From NCBI RefSeq assembly GCF_014200435.1, contig NZ_JACHBR010000001.1:4557501-4621500 (forward strand): a stretch of 64,000 bases of DNA. The letters run 5' to 3'. The stretch's first letter is position 1; every line of letters starts with the position of its first letter. Both the position numbers and the translations under genes were made by a program. Of the stretch, positions 34,800 to 43,461 are shown in pieces. The notes under the pieces are model-generated. The model was not told where the DNA came from and made no database searches. It was given only the letters and a program-made list of their open reading frames with translations. The stretch comes from Sphaerisporangium krabiense (GTDB lineage: Bacteria; Actinomycetota; Actinomycetes; Streptosporangiales; Streptosporangiaceae).

Positions 34800-35867
34800 C
34801 TAGCCGGGTGGCACGGGCAGTCCCGCGCGGAACAGGCCCTGCTCCAGCCGCACGGCGGCGCGCACGCCGTCCGCCGCGGCCTGGCTCACCAGCGTGAGGC
34901 CGTCCTGCAGCGCCGCCTGCCTCGCCATGTCGCCGGCGGCGAACACGCCCGGCACGGACGTCTGCTGGAACTCGTCCACCAGCACGAACCCGTCGTCGAG
35001 CAGCCGCGCGCCGAGCTGGGTGGCGAACGGGGCCTGCTGGCGGGTCGGCGCCCGGTGGAAGATGGCCTGCCGGGGCAGGACGGTGCCGTCCGCGAAGTGC
35101 ACGTTCAGCGCGCCCGCCTGGCCGGTCACCTCGGCCAGCGGCGTGTCGATCAGTTTCACGCCCAGGGCCTCGAGGTTGGCGAGGATGGGGGACGGCAGGG
35201 AATGCGGACCGTCGGTGGCCACGACGACGTCGTCGGAGTAGCGGTCGGCCAGGTAGGCGGCGAGCACGACCTGCGTCGGCTCGCGCCCGAGGACCGCGAG
35301 GCTCTGACCGGACGCCTCCCACCCGTGGCAGAACGGGCAGTGGAAGATGCCGCGCCCGAAACGCTCGGGCACGCCGGGAACGTCCCAGGGCTCGTCGAGA
35401 AGCCCCGTGGCGAGGATCAGCCGGCGGGCGCGGAACATCGGGCCGCCGGTCACCGTGACCGTGAAGTCGTCGATCTCGCCGCCCACCGACTCGGCGTGCG
35501 CCGAGCGCACCTCGACCGAGGGGTAGGCGGCGAGCTCCTCCCTGCCGAGGGCGACCAGGCCGATGGGGGTGAAGCCGTCGCGGCTGAGGTACATGTGCAT
35601 GCCGCTGGCGCGGGCGTTGCGGACGCGCCCGCCGTCCAGGACCAGGATTCTTCGGCGCTGGCGGCCGAGGACCTGCGCGGCGCTGAGGCCGGCGGCGCCG
35701 CCGCCGATCACGATCACGTCGTAGATGGACGGGCTCGCCGGCTCGCCGCGCGCGCCCCTCGCCGTGGACCACAGCAGGCCCGGGGGTGCGGGATGGTCGC
35801 GGGTGCCGTTCGTCTCTGGCAGGTAGTGCTCGTACGGCGCCGGCCAGTTGAGGCGTGCCGTGCTCAT
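34800..35867 (-). CDS. Thioredoxin-reductase-like FAD/NAD(P) oxidoreductase
   Basis: Product of 355 aa. FAD-binding VIVIGGGAAGLSAAQ starts near residue 52, the redox motif C-P-F-C-H-G (about residue 178) replaces the CATC of classical TrxB, and the second FAD motif VPGVFAAGDMARQAAL lies near 310. The set resembles actinomycete TrxR-like flavoproteins whose partner is not ordinary thioredoxin; dithiol oxidases also have such a CxxC. The N-terminus carries a roughly 48-residue extension before the FAD strand. ATG 35867 has only a weak ribosome site (AGG), so a later start is possible. No thioredoxin gene is adjacent. Confidence 0.82.
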   Translation of the reverse strand: MSTARLNWPAPYEHYLPETNGTRDHPAPPGLLWSTARGARGEPASPSIYDVIVIGGGAAGLSAAQVLGRQRRRILVLDGGRVRNARASGMHMYLSRDGFTPIGLVALGREELAAYPSVEVRSAHAESVGGEIDDFTVTVTGGPMFRARRLILATGLLDEPWDVPGVPERFGRGIFHCPFCHGWEASGQSLAVLGREPTQVVLAAYLADRYSDDVVVATDGPHSLPSPILANLEALGVKLIDTPLAEVTGQAGALNVHFADGTVLPRQAIFHRAPTRQQAPFATQLGARLLDDGFVLVDEFQQTSVPGVFAAGDMARQAALQDGLTLVSQAAADGVRAAVRLEQGLFRAGLPVPPG

Positions 35868-36489
35868 GGGACCTGCGGTGCCGGAGGTGTCAACGTCATC
35901 GATTCCGTCTCCAGGGTTCGTCGCCGAAGGGCGGCCGGGCTGAGGTCGTCGCCGTCCCCGGGGCGCGGGCGGGCCGCGAGGGGGTGATCCGAGTGGCGGG
36001 CTCGGGAATCTCGGTTGCGATGTCAGGGCTGAGCAGGACATTACTCGGGAATGGTTCCCGTTTCCAGTAACGTTCGGGTGCAATGTCGCGCTATGGGGTG
36101 GGAGGGGGAGCGCATGGCGGCCAGCCCGTACGGAGAGAAGCGTCCGAAATACCAATTCGGACATAGGTCACCTGACCAGAACATTATTTCATGTGACTGG
36201 ATAGACCACCTGTATCAATGACATACGTGATGCGATCGGAATATCTCCCTGGGCATGACTTCCTCCCCTCACGGATTCGCGTTGGCCCGGCCTGATTCCG
36301 GCGGACGATCGGCCTGGCGCCGCCTGGACGGGCCGGCCGCGTCGTGCTCCGGGGACAGGACGCCTCACCTCCCACAACGGGTGGGCCGCCGAGCCGGTTC
36401 GGTCCTGTCGTCGCGGGCGAAGGGAAACGTCGGCGGGCCGTGGCATGCTGGCGTGCACCGTCCCCCGCCTGCTTACGGAGTGCGAGCCC
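35868..36489. other. Gene-poor gap with one palindrome and one small ORF
   Basis: This 622-base gap has lower GC in its second half. It contains the palindrome CGGGAA-TGG-TTCCCG at 36046-36060, which could be an operator, and a 35-codon open frame listed separately. On the minus strand TAATGT near 36038 could be a -10 box for the flavoprotein gene. I see no RNA gene or other coding region. Confidence 0.5.
36114..36221 (+). CDS. Possible small protein of 35 aa
   Basis: ATG 36114 is preceded by GGAGGGGGAG (36101-36110), a strong ribosome site 3 to 7 bases upstream. The product is short and polar, starts MAASPYGEKRPKYQFG, and ends SCDWIDHLYQ. Codon use is unlike the neighbours, with many A/T third positions, which speaks either for a young or regulatory peptide or for chance. 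No RiPP enzyme, toxin or transport gene is adjacent. No family is recognised. Confidence 0.25.
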   Translation: MAASPYGEKRPKYQFGHRSPDQNIISCDWIDHLYQ

Positions 36490-36975
36490 ATGAGCCTGAC
36501 CTGGCGTCACCTGCCCAAGCCCGCGCGGGCCATCGCCGAGGCCACGGTCGCCGCGGTCGAGGCCGCCCGGGCCCGCGACGCCGAGGCGTACCCGCGTGAG
36601 GTCGCGCGGCTGGCCGCCCTGCCGTCCGAGCAGGCCGGGCTCGTGCTGGGCGGCGTCGTGCGCGCCCTGCTGGAGGAGCAGTATCCCGACGGGCTGACGG
36701 CGGACGACGTGCGGGCGCTGGCCGTGCGCTGCCTGCGCGCGGCGGCCGGCTGGTTCCCGGCCGTCGAGCCCGACGTCGTGGTCATGCTCGTGGCCGGCGC
36801 CCTCGGCCTTCACCCGTCCGCCGAGGAGGGCCTCCCCCTGAAGGCGGCCGACGTCGCGGGCCACGCGCCGCTGCTCGTCGCCGACCTGCTCACCACCTCG
36901 GCCGCCCCCCTGAACGCCCACCTGACGACGGCCTTCTCCACCCTCGCCGTCATCGAACTCTCCGACACGCCCTAG
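36490..36975 (+). CDS. Hypothetical helical protein
   Basis: Product of 161 aa, almost fully alpha-helical by composition, with no signal peptide or catalytic motif. It opens with MSLTWRHLPKPARAIAEATV and carries EEQYPDGLTADDVRALAVRC near residue 59. I do not recognise the family. The start ATG 36490 has GGAG upstream and matches the drop in coding character before it. The gene is convergent with the DUF6461-like gene, 12 bases away. The phrase LTWRHL at its N-terminus recurs at the C-terminus of that neighbour. Confidence 0.7.
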   Translation: MSLTWRHLPKPARAIAEATVAAVEAARARDAEAYPREVARLAALPSEQAGLVLGGVVRALLEEQYPDGLTADDVRALAVRCLRAAAGWFPAVEPDVVVMLVAGALGLHPSAEEGLPLKAADVAGHAPLLVADLLTTSAAPLNAHLTTAFSTLAVIELSDTP

Positions 36976-36987
36976 ACGGGCGGGGCG

Positions 36988-37653
36988 TCAGTACAGGTGC
37001 GCGGCCGAGCCGGTCAGGGCCGGGCGCGCGAGGTGGCGCCAGGTCAGCCGTACGCCGGTGACGCGCTCGGCGAGCGCGATGGCGGAAAGGACGGCCAGGT
37101 CCGCGGGCGGCACGTCCGCCAGGTCACCGGCGGGTGCGGCGGCCTCGCCGTCGGGCGACGGCAGCAGGCCGGGGGAGGCGCCCCACGGCGCGGTGGGCAG
37201 GCCGGGCTCGTAACCGGCGACGACCTGCCCGTCCGCCGCGAAGACGAACTGCCGGCCGTCGCGGGCGTCCAGGTGGACGGCGGCCGTCACCGTGCCCGCC
37301 GAGAGACGCCGCGTCACCTCCGCCAGCGTGCCCGCACGGCCCCCGTCCTCCAGCAGGACCGTGCCTCCCACGGCGGCGTAGGCGGCGATCGGACGGCCGT
37401 CCGCCGCGACGTCAGGGGCGGTGGGGTAGCCGGACGCCGCCACGGCGGGGTGGCTCACGATGCCGGGCGCGCTGTGAGGGTCGGGTGCCGTCCCCTCCGG
37501 GGGGTTCCACGGCGTGCCCGGCACGCCGATGCGGGCGAACGCCTCTTCCGGCGACAGCCCGCGTACGAACGTCAGGCAGAAACCGGACACCCATAAGCTG
37601 TCGCCGTACTTCTCCTCGAACCAGGCGTAGTCGGCTGCCGTCGCGTCGGCCAT
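36988..37653 (-). CDS. DUF6461-like protein
   Basis: Product of 221 aa. The N-terminal half reads DYAWFEEKYGDSLWVSGFCL and then TFVRGLSPEEAFARIG, the opening I associate with the DUF6461 family of actinomycetes. The middle contains a strand-rich part with VVAGYEPGLPT, and the end has RVTGVRLTWRHLARPALTGS. Function is unknown; family members often occur in multiple copies per genome. ATG 37653 starts the conserved segment after five residues, with only a GGGACC-like leader. It is divergent from lysS across 257 bases in which no other feature was seen. Confidence 0.72.
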   Translation of the reverse strand: MADATAADYAWFEEKYGDSLWVSGFCLTFVRGLSPEEAFARIGVPGTPWNPPEGTAPDPHSAPGIVSHPAVAASGYPTAPDVAADGRPIAAYAAVGGTVLLEDGGRAGTLAEVTRRLSAGTVTAAVHLDARDGRQFVFAADGQVVAGYEPGLPTAPWGASPGLLPSPDGEAAAPAGDLADVPPADLAVLSAIALAERVTGVRLTWRHLARPALTGSAAHLY

Positions 37654-37910
37654 CGGGCGGTCCCTTCGACATCTGGGCGCTACGCATGATCGTGCCACCC
37701 GCCTCCGACAGAAATCCGCCGCTCGCCGGTTCCGGGCGGTCTCGCAAACCCCGCCGCCGTAAGGGATCCGCGCGCGGAGCGGCGTTCAGGCCGGGCGCCG
37801 GCCGTTCGGCGGTCACGTGGTTTTCCACAGGGGGACGCGGCGGTGCACGGTCCACTGCCGAGGTCCGGAAGAATGGAGGCGTCAGGCATTCGAGGAAGGA
37901 TGTTCCCATC

Positions 37911-39620
37911 GTGGCTATGAGCCCTGAGGCCGACTGGGTCTCACGATTCGCGGACGAGGTCATCGCCGAGGCGGAGCGTCGCGCCCCCGGCAAACCGATC
38001 GTCTGCGCGTCGGGACTCAGCCCGTCCGGCCCGGTCCACCTGGGCAACCTTCGCGAGGTCATGACGCCCCACCTGGTCGCCGACGAGATCCGCCGCCGGG
38101 GCCACGAGGTCGTGCACATCATCTCCTGGGATGATTTCGACAGGTTCCGCAAGGTCCCCGCCGGCATCGACTCCTCGTGGTCGGAGCACATCGGCAAGCC
38201 GCTGACCACCGTGCCCGCCCCGCCCGGCAGCACGTACGCCAACTGGGCCGAGCACTTCAAGGCGCCGATGATCGCCGCGCTCGAGGAGCTCGGCGTCGAG
38301 TACCACGGCATCAGCCAGACCGCGCAGTACACCTCCGGCGTGTACCGCGAGCAGATCCTGCTGGCCATGCGCGAGCGCGAGCGCATCGACGCGATCCTCG
38401 ACCGCTACCGCACCAAGGGCAAGCCCGCCAAGAAGCCCCAGACACAGGGGCTGGACGAGGCCGAGGCCGCCGCGGCCGAGGGGTCGGGCGCGGCCTCCGA
38501 GGACGACGGTTCGGCCGCCGCGGGCTACTTCCCCTACAAGCCGTACTGCTCGGTGTGCGACCGGGACATGACCACGGTCACCGCCTACGACGACGCGTCC
38601 ACCGAGCTGTCCTACACCTGTGTGTGCGGCCACTCCGAGACCGTCCGGCTGTCGGAGTTCAACCGCGGCAAGCTGGTGTGGAAGGTCGACTGGCCGATGC
38701 GCTGGGCGTACGAGGGCGTGGTGTTCGAGCCCTCCGGCGTCGACCACAGCTCCCCGGGGTCGTCGTTCGTCGTCGGCGGCCAGATCGTGAAGGAGATCTT
38801 CGGCGCCGAGCAGCCCATCGGGCCGATGTACGCCTTCGTCGGCATCAGCGGCATGGCCAAGATGAGCAGCTCCAAGGGCGCGGTGCCCACTCCCGCCGAC
38901 GCCCTGGCCATCATGGAGGCGCCGCTGCTGCGCTGGCTGTACGCGCGCCGCCGGCCGAACCAGTCCTTCAAGATCGCCTTCGACCAGGAGATCCAGCGCA
39001 CCTACGACGAGTGGGACACGCTGGGGCGCAAGGTCGCCGAGGGGATCGCGCTGCCGGCCGACGTCGCCGCGCACACCCGCGCGGCCACCACCGCCGCCGG
39101 TCCGCTGCCCGTCACGCCGCGGCCGGTGCCGTACCGCACGCTGGCCTCGATCGTCGACATCACCACCGGCCACGCCGAGCAGACCCTGCGCATCCTGCGC
39201 GACCTGGACGCCGAGCGGCCCATCACCTCCCTGGACGAGGTCCGCCCCCGGCTGGACCGCGCCGAGCGGTGGATCACCACGCAGGTCCCGGCCGAGCAGC
39301 GCACCCGCGTCCGCGACGAGCCCGACGTCGCGCTCCTCACGTCCCTGGGGGAGCGCGAGCGCGAGTCGCTGCGCCTCCTGCTCGACGGCCTCGACGACCA
39401 CTGGTCCCTGGACGGGCTGACGGCGCTGGTGTACGGCGTCCCCAAGGTGCAGGCCGGCCTCACCCCCGACGCCAAGCCGACCCCCGAACTCAAGGTCGCC
39501 CAACGCGAGTTCTTCGCCCTCCTCTACACCCTCCTCGTCAGCCGCGACACCGGCCCCCGCCTCCCCACCCTCCTCCTAGCCGTAGGCCCCGACCGCGCCC
39601 GCAAACTCCTCCACCCCTGA
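37911..39620 (+). CDS. lysS: Lysyl-tRNA synthetase, class I
   Basis: Product of 569 aa with class I signatures: PSGPVHLGNLRE near residue 38 (HIGH motif) and AKMSSSKGAVP near residue 316 (KMSKS motif). A zinc-like CSVCDRD and CVCGH pair lies near residues 210-240, interrupted by an acidic loop. It charges tRNA-Lys; this archaeal-type class I enzyme is found in a minority of bacteria, including many actinomycetes, often besides the class II enzyme. GTG 37911 is favoured because GAAGGA lies 10 bases before it; ATG 37917 is the alternative. The start is preceded by a long open frame without coding character. Confidence 0.95.
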   Translation: MAMSPEADWVSRFADEVIAEAERRAPGKPIVCASGLSPSGPVHLGNLREVMTPHLVADEIRRRGHEVVHIISWDDFDRFRKVPAGIDSSWSEHIGKPLTTVPAPPGSTYANWAEHFKAPMIAALEELGVEYHGISQTAQYTSGVYREQILLAMRERERIDAILDRYRTKGKPAKKPQTQGLDEAEAAAAEGSGAASEDDGSAAAGYFPYKPYCSVCDRDMTTVTAYDDASTELSYTCVCGHSETVRLSEFNRGKLVWKVDWPMRWAYEGVVFEPSGVDHSSPGSSFVVGGQIVKEIFGAEQPIGPMYAFVGISGMAKMSSSKGAVPTPADALAIMEAPLLRWLYARRRPNQSFKIAFDQEIQRTYDEWDTLGRKVAEGIALPADVAAHTRAATTAAGPLPVTPRPVPYRTLASIVDITTGHAEQTLRILRDLDAERPITSLDEVRPRLDRAERWITTQVPAEQRTRVRDEPDVALLTSLGERERESLRLLLDGLDDHWSLDGLTALVYGVPKVQAGLTPDAKPTPELKVAQREFFALLYTLLVSRDTGPRLPTLLLAVGPDRARKLLHP

Positions 39621-39662
39621 GCCCACCCCAACCACCGACCATCCCCGGAAATCCGGCCCTGG

Positions 39663-39684
39663 GCCGCCTCGTCTGGCAGGCGGC
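39663..39684 (+). terminator. Hairpin after lysS
   Basis: GCCGCCT and AGGCGGC form a perfect 7-bp stem with an 8-base loop, 42 bases after the lysS stop. It is the last recognisable element before the repeat region begins. Confidence 0.55.
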
Positions 39685-39922
39685 TCAGTTCGGTGCGGGA
39701 GCCAGGGTGAAGCCGTCGTACGGGTATGTCTGAGCTGTTCCACCCGATGGATGCTCCAGGCTCTGCGCGGACATCCAGGGGCGAATCCCCTGTGCCCAGC
39801 ACGTCCGAGCCACTCCTGGGCGCTCCATCCGGTTGAGGGTCCCTCCTGAGATCTCTCATTGACCTGGGCGACGAACGCGCCCCCCGCTCGCCGCTCGCGT
39901 CTCCCGTCCGTCTCTCTCAGAC

Positions 39923-41030
39923 GTGTTGAGCCCCCCCCATGCCCCACCGTCGTGGCCGAGCCCCGCGATCCCACCCATGACCTGCGCCAAGGGCACACGC
40001 AAGCCTCAATGGCGGACGCAGCCGCAGTCACGCCCATGGACTGTCCAGCTGTTTCTGCCAGAAATCTCAGCCCGTCTCGCCAGAAGAGCAGGCCCGGTGG
40101 TTGAGGTGTGTTGAGCCCACCCGTGGCCCGCCGTTGTGGCCGAGCGCCGCGATCCCACCCATGACCTGCGCCAAGGGCACACGCAAGCCTCAATGGCGGA
40201 CGCAGCCGCAGTCACGCCCATGGACTGTCCAGCTGTTTCTGCCAGAAATCTCAGCCCGTCTCGCCAGAAGAGCAGGCCCGGTGGTTGAGGTGTGTTGAGC
40301 CCACCCGTGGCCCGCCGTTGTGGCCGAGCGCCGCGATCCCACCCATGACCTGCGCCAAGGGCACACGCAAGCCTCAATGGCGGACGCAGCCGCAGTCACG
40401 CCCATGGACTGTCCAGCTGTTTCTGCCAGAAATCTCAGCCCGTCTCGCTAGAAGAGCAGGCCCGGTGGTTGAGGTGTGTTGAGCCCACCCGTGGCCCGCC
40501 GTTGTGGCCGAGCGCCGCGATCCCACCCATGACCTGCGCCAACAGCGACGCAAGCTTCAAGGGCGGACGTGACCGGATTTGCGCCCCCTGGACGAGCCAG
40601 GTGTTCATGTGGGAGATCTCAGTCTGTCCCGCCGGTAGGAAAGGTCTGGTGGTTGAGGTGTGTTGAGCCCACCCGTGGCCCGCCGTCGTGGCCGAGCACC
40701 GCGATCCCACCCATGACCTGCGCCAACAGCGCACCCGAGCCTCAAGGGCGGACGCGACCGTATTCACGCCCCTGGACGAGCCAGGTGTTCGTGCGGGGGA
40801 TCTCAGTCTGTCCCGCCGGTAGGAAAGGTCTGGTGGTTGAGGTGTGTTGAGCCCACCCGTGGCCCGCCGTCGTGGCCGAGCACCGCGATCCCACCCATGA
40901 CCTGCGCCAACAGCGACGCAAGCTTCAAGGGCGGACGTGACCGGATTTGCGCAAGGTCTGGTGGTTGAGGTGTGTTGAGCCCGCCTGTTACCCGCCGTCG
41001 TGGCCGAGCGCCGCGATCCCACCCACATCT
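39923..41030 (+). repeat. Tandem array of 184-bp repeats, seven units
   Basis: Units start with GTGTTGAGCCC at 39923, 40108, 40292, 40476, 40660, 40844 and 40972. Steps are 185, 184, 184, 184, 184 and 128 bases, and the last unit is cut after about 60 bases. Units 1 to 3 are nearly identical in their second half (type A, with GCAAGCCTCAATGGCGGACG). Units 4 to 6 form a second type (type B, with GACGAGCCAGGTGTTC and GCCGGTAGGAAAGGTCTGG); unit 6 has lost 56 bases. All share GGTGGTTGAG at the end and CCACCCATGACCTGCGCCAA inside. A period of 184 is not a multiple of three, so the short open frames here are not genes. Confidence 0.95.
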
Positions 41031-41054
41031 GCCGAGACGGAACGTCCCGTAACA

Positions 41055-41437
41055 AGTCGCAAGCGATGAACGCGGACGCACTCGCACCTGCGGTTCACTC
41101 AGAGACGCGGCAGGGACTCTCGAGGTTCATCCCATCAAACGCTTTATCGGACAGAGCGGCTCAGACGTGTCCGCTCAGGTAGCTCAACCTCATGATCTCC
41201 GCGCCGACCCCGGGCCACTGTCTTGCATCGCTGTGGCAGTAAGTGGGTGGGCTTGCCGTGCTCGGCAGGAGGCGAGTCATGGGTGGGGGCAACGCATCTC
41301 AGCGGTGGCCGGATCGGTGTGGGGATCGTGAGGTGATCTACCGTGCGGGCACGTCGGGGTCGCTTTGTCGTAGAACGTTTCTGGTGCGGTGTCTGACTGA
41401 TCCGCAAGTGTGAGTGCGTCCATGTTCGTCGCTTGTG
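41055..41437. repeat. Module bounded by inverted 28-base motifs
   Basis: GCAAGCGATGAACGCGGACG CACTCGC (about 41058-41084) is the inverted form of GTGAGTGCGTCCATGTTCGT CGCTTG (about 41407-41432). The roughly 320 bases between are mostly unique but include GTCATGGGTGGGGGCAACGC at 41276, a piece of the repeat in inverted orientation. No gene with coding character was found. The same edge motif occurs at 12358. Confidence 0.7.
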
Positions 41438-41463
41438 GGCTGTTCTCGAGCGTTCGCTCTGGG

Positions 41464-42080
41464 GCGCAGGTGATGGGTGGGATCGCGGTGCTCAACCATG
41501 AGGGCGGGCCACAGGTGGGCTCAACACACCTCAACCACCGGATCTGGTCTTCCAGCGGGACAGGCTGTGATCTTCAGCGGAAACACCTGGACAGTCCATG
41601 GGCCCAAATCCGGGTCGCGTCCGCCCGTGAGGCTCGGGTGCGCTGTTGGCGCAGTTATTGGGTGGGATCGCGGTGCTCGGCCACGACGGCGGGTCATGGG
41701 TGGGGGCGACGCACCTCAGCCATTGGACCTTCTGCGTCCGCTGTTGGCGCAGGTTAGGGGTGGGATCGCGGCGCTTGGCCACGATGGCGGGTCACGGGTG
41801 GGCTCATCACACCTCAACCACCAGACCCTTCCTACCGGTGGGACAGGCTGAGATCTCCCGCGTGAACACCTGGCTCGTCCAGGGGCGTGAATACGGTCGC
41901 GTCCGTCCTTGAGGCTTTACCGGAGGGTGGGGCTCGAGCGCCTGATAGGTCAGATCGCGGACGTGCAGCGCCTGGCATGGTCGCTGTTCGGAGTGGTCGT
42001 CGCGTTCGCTGCTTGAGGTTTGCGCCCGCTGTTGGCGCGGGTGATGGGTGGGATCGCGGGGTTTGGTCGGGGTTGTGGAG
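41464..42080 (-). repeat. Degenerate inverted copies of the 184-bp repeat
   Basis: Copies run opposite to the tandem array. The inverted unit edge CTCAACACACCTCAACCACC lies at 41520, a decayed one (GACGCACCTCAGCC) at about 41707, and CTCATCACACCTCAACCACC at 41803. Each is preceded by GGTGGGATCGCGG. Spacings of about 186 and 97 bases show deletion in one copy. A last fragment, CGCTGTTGGCGCGGGTGATG GGTGGGATCGCGG, lies at 42028-42060. These copies differ more from each other than those in the direct array, so they appear older. Confidence 0.85.
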
Positions 42081-42205
42081 CATGACAGGGGGGTTGGCAG
42101 TTTGTCAGGTGATGTCTGGTGCGTCGGGTATGGGGGTTGCTTGGGGGGAGTGGTGGATTAAGATCTCTAAGGGTGTCTGAGTGCGAATCGGTGGGTGAGG
42201 GTGGC

Positions 42206-43012
42206 GTGGGCGAGGTCAGGGCGCCGGCGGGAGTCGATCCGTACACACCGAGTGTCGCGCGGATGTACGACTACTATCTCGGCGGCAAGGACAACTTCGC
42301 GTCCGATCGCGAGGCGGCCGAGAAGATCATTGAGATCCTGCCCAACCTGCGTGACATCGCCCGGGAGAACCGCGAGTTCCTGATCCGCGCGGTCACCTAC
42401 CTCAGCCGTCAGGGCATCCGGCAGTTCCTGGACATCGGCGCGGGGCTGCCGACGCAGCGGAACGTGCACCAGGTCGCCCAGGAGCTCGTCCCCGAGTCCC
42501 GCGTCGTCTACGTCGACAACGACCCGATCGTCATGTCCCACGCCCGGGCGCTGCTCGCCGAGAACGACCGGGTGATCGCCGTGGACGCCGACATGCGCGA
42601 CCCCGAGGCCCTGCTGGCCCGCCCGGAGATCCGGGCTCACCTCGACTTCACCAGGCCCGTGGCGATCCTGCTGCTCGGCGTGCTGCACTTCGTCCCGGAC
42701 GACGAGGAGGCCGCGCGGATCGTCGCGACCCTGAAGACCGCGCTCGGGCCGGGCGGCCATCTGGTGATCTCGCACGGCTCGATCGGCGAGCTGAGCGACG
42801 AGCAGCAGTCGGCGGGCGAGCGGGTGTTCAGCCGCACGGCGGTGCCGGGGACCAGATCCCGCTCGCCGGAACAGGTGCGCGCGTTCTTCGACGGCCTGGA
42901 GCCGGTGGAGCCCGGCGTCGTCCCGCTGCAGGACTGGCGCCCCGACACCGATGTCCCTCTGGCCAGGCCCGGCGAGGCGGGCGCCGTGGGCGGCGTCGCC
43001 CGCATGGCCTGA
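42206..43012 (+). CDS. SAM-dependent methyltransferase-like protein (PF04672/DUF574 type)
   Basis: Product of 268 aa with the actinomycete-specific opening PSVARMYDYYLGGKDNFASD near residue 12, then a SAM-binding core FLDIGAGLPTQRNVHQVAQ near 70 and VYVDNDPIVMSHARALL near 95. Members of this family are very common in actinomycetes, and their methyl acceptor is unknown. Several GTG starts are in frame (42173, 42191, 42206); 42206 has GAGG 5 bases upstream and is used here. The 19 bases that end the gene are repeated 34 bases downstream. Confidence 0.85.
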   Translation: MGEVRAPAGVDPYTPSVARMYDYYLGGKDNFASDREAAEKIIEILPNLRDIARENREFLIRAVTYLSRQGIRQFLDIGAGLPTQRNVHQVAQELVPESRVVYVDNDPIVMSHARALLAENDRVIAVDADMRDPEALLARPEIRAHLDFTRPVAILLLGVLHFVPDDEEAARIVATLKTALGPGGHLVISHGSIGELSDEQQSAGERVFSRTAVPGTRSRSPEQVRAFFDGLEPVEPGVVPLQDWRPDTDVPLARPGEAGAVGGVARMA

Positions 43013-43461
43013 CCCTCGGCAACCCCCCGTCGCCCGCATGGCCTGATCCATGGCGGATCCACCCCATCCACCCCATCCACCCCATCCGGCGTCTCCACTC
43101 CCGCGCGACCGGGTTCGTCGATCTTTCCGAGGGTCCGCGCGTCGCCATTTCTCCCGGGCCACCTCTTCGTGTGTAGATCTTCCGCGCGCCGATCTCTCGG
43201 GGTGAACCTCCCGCGCGCCGTGCGCCGATCCTCCGCGCGCCGTCCCCTCCCGCGTCCGCTTCCCCCGGCCCTTTCGGACGGGAGCGCGTCGTCGTCGATC
43301 CGGGCGGCGGTCCGGAGGGCGCGAAGGGGGATTCGGGGGAGTCTTCCCAGGTAGAAGGGGGGTTAAAAGTTAGCTTCATGCTAGGCTGTCGAAGCGAAAA
43401 AATTTGCCCACCCTGTCCCGGCGCCCGTATGGTCCTGGCAATCGGGGACCTGGAGCACTTC
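43013..43461. repeat. Gap with a duplicated gene end and short tandem repeats
   Basis: CGTCGCCCGCATGGCCTGA, which ends the methyltransferase gene at 42994-43012, recurs at 43028-43046. Then a 9-base unit CCACCCCAT repeats about three and a half times (43058-43088). Farther on, three copies of a CTCCCGCGCGCCG-like unit occur (about 43179-43245). TTAAAAGTTAGCTTCATGCT near 43362 is AT-rich and may carry the promoter of the ABC operon. No gene was seen. Confidence 0.75.

Noticed and set aside
37134-37910. A 259-codon N-terminal extension of lysyl-tRNA synthetase
   Set aside because: The extension is Arg/Pro-rich without domain signs, lies opposite a real gene, and the family N-terminus starts at about 37911.
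39760-39800. A tRNA-like segment with GGGGCGAATCCCCT
   Set aside because: The T-arm-like piece is not accompanied by an acceptor stem, D-arm or anticodon arm at the right distances.
40101-40850. Repeated 65-codon frames starting with RCVEPTRGPP in the array
   Set aside because: They only echo the DNA repeat; the 184-base period breaks the frame between units, and no ribosome site precedes them.
39923-41030. CRISPR array
   Set aside because: Units are 184 bases long and contiguous, with no short repeats separated by unique spacers, and no cas genes are present.
39923-42080. Insertion sequence or retron
   Set aside because: No transposase, reverse transcriptase or msr/msd-like gene was found in or near the repeats.
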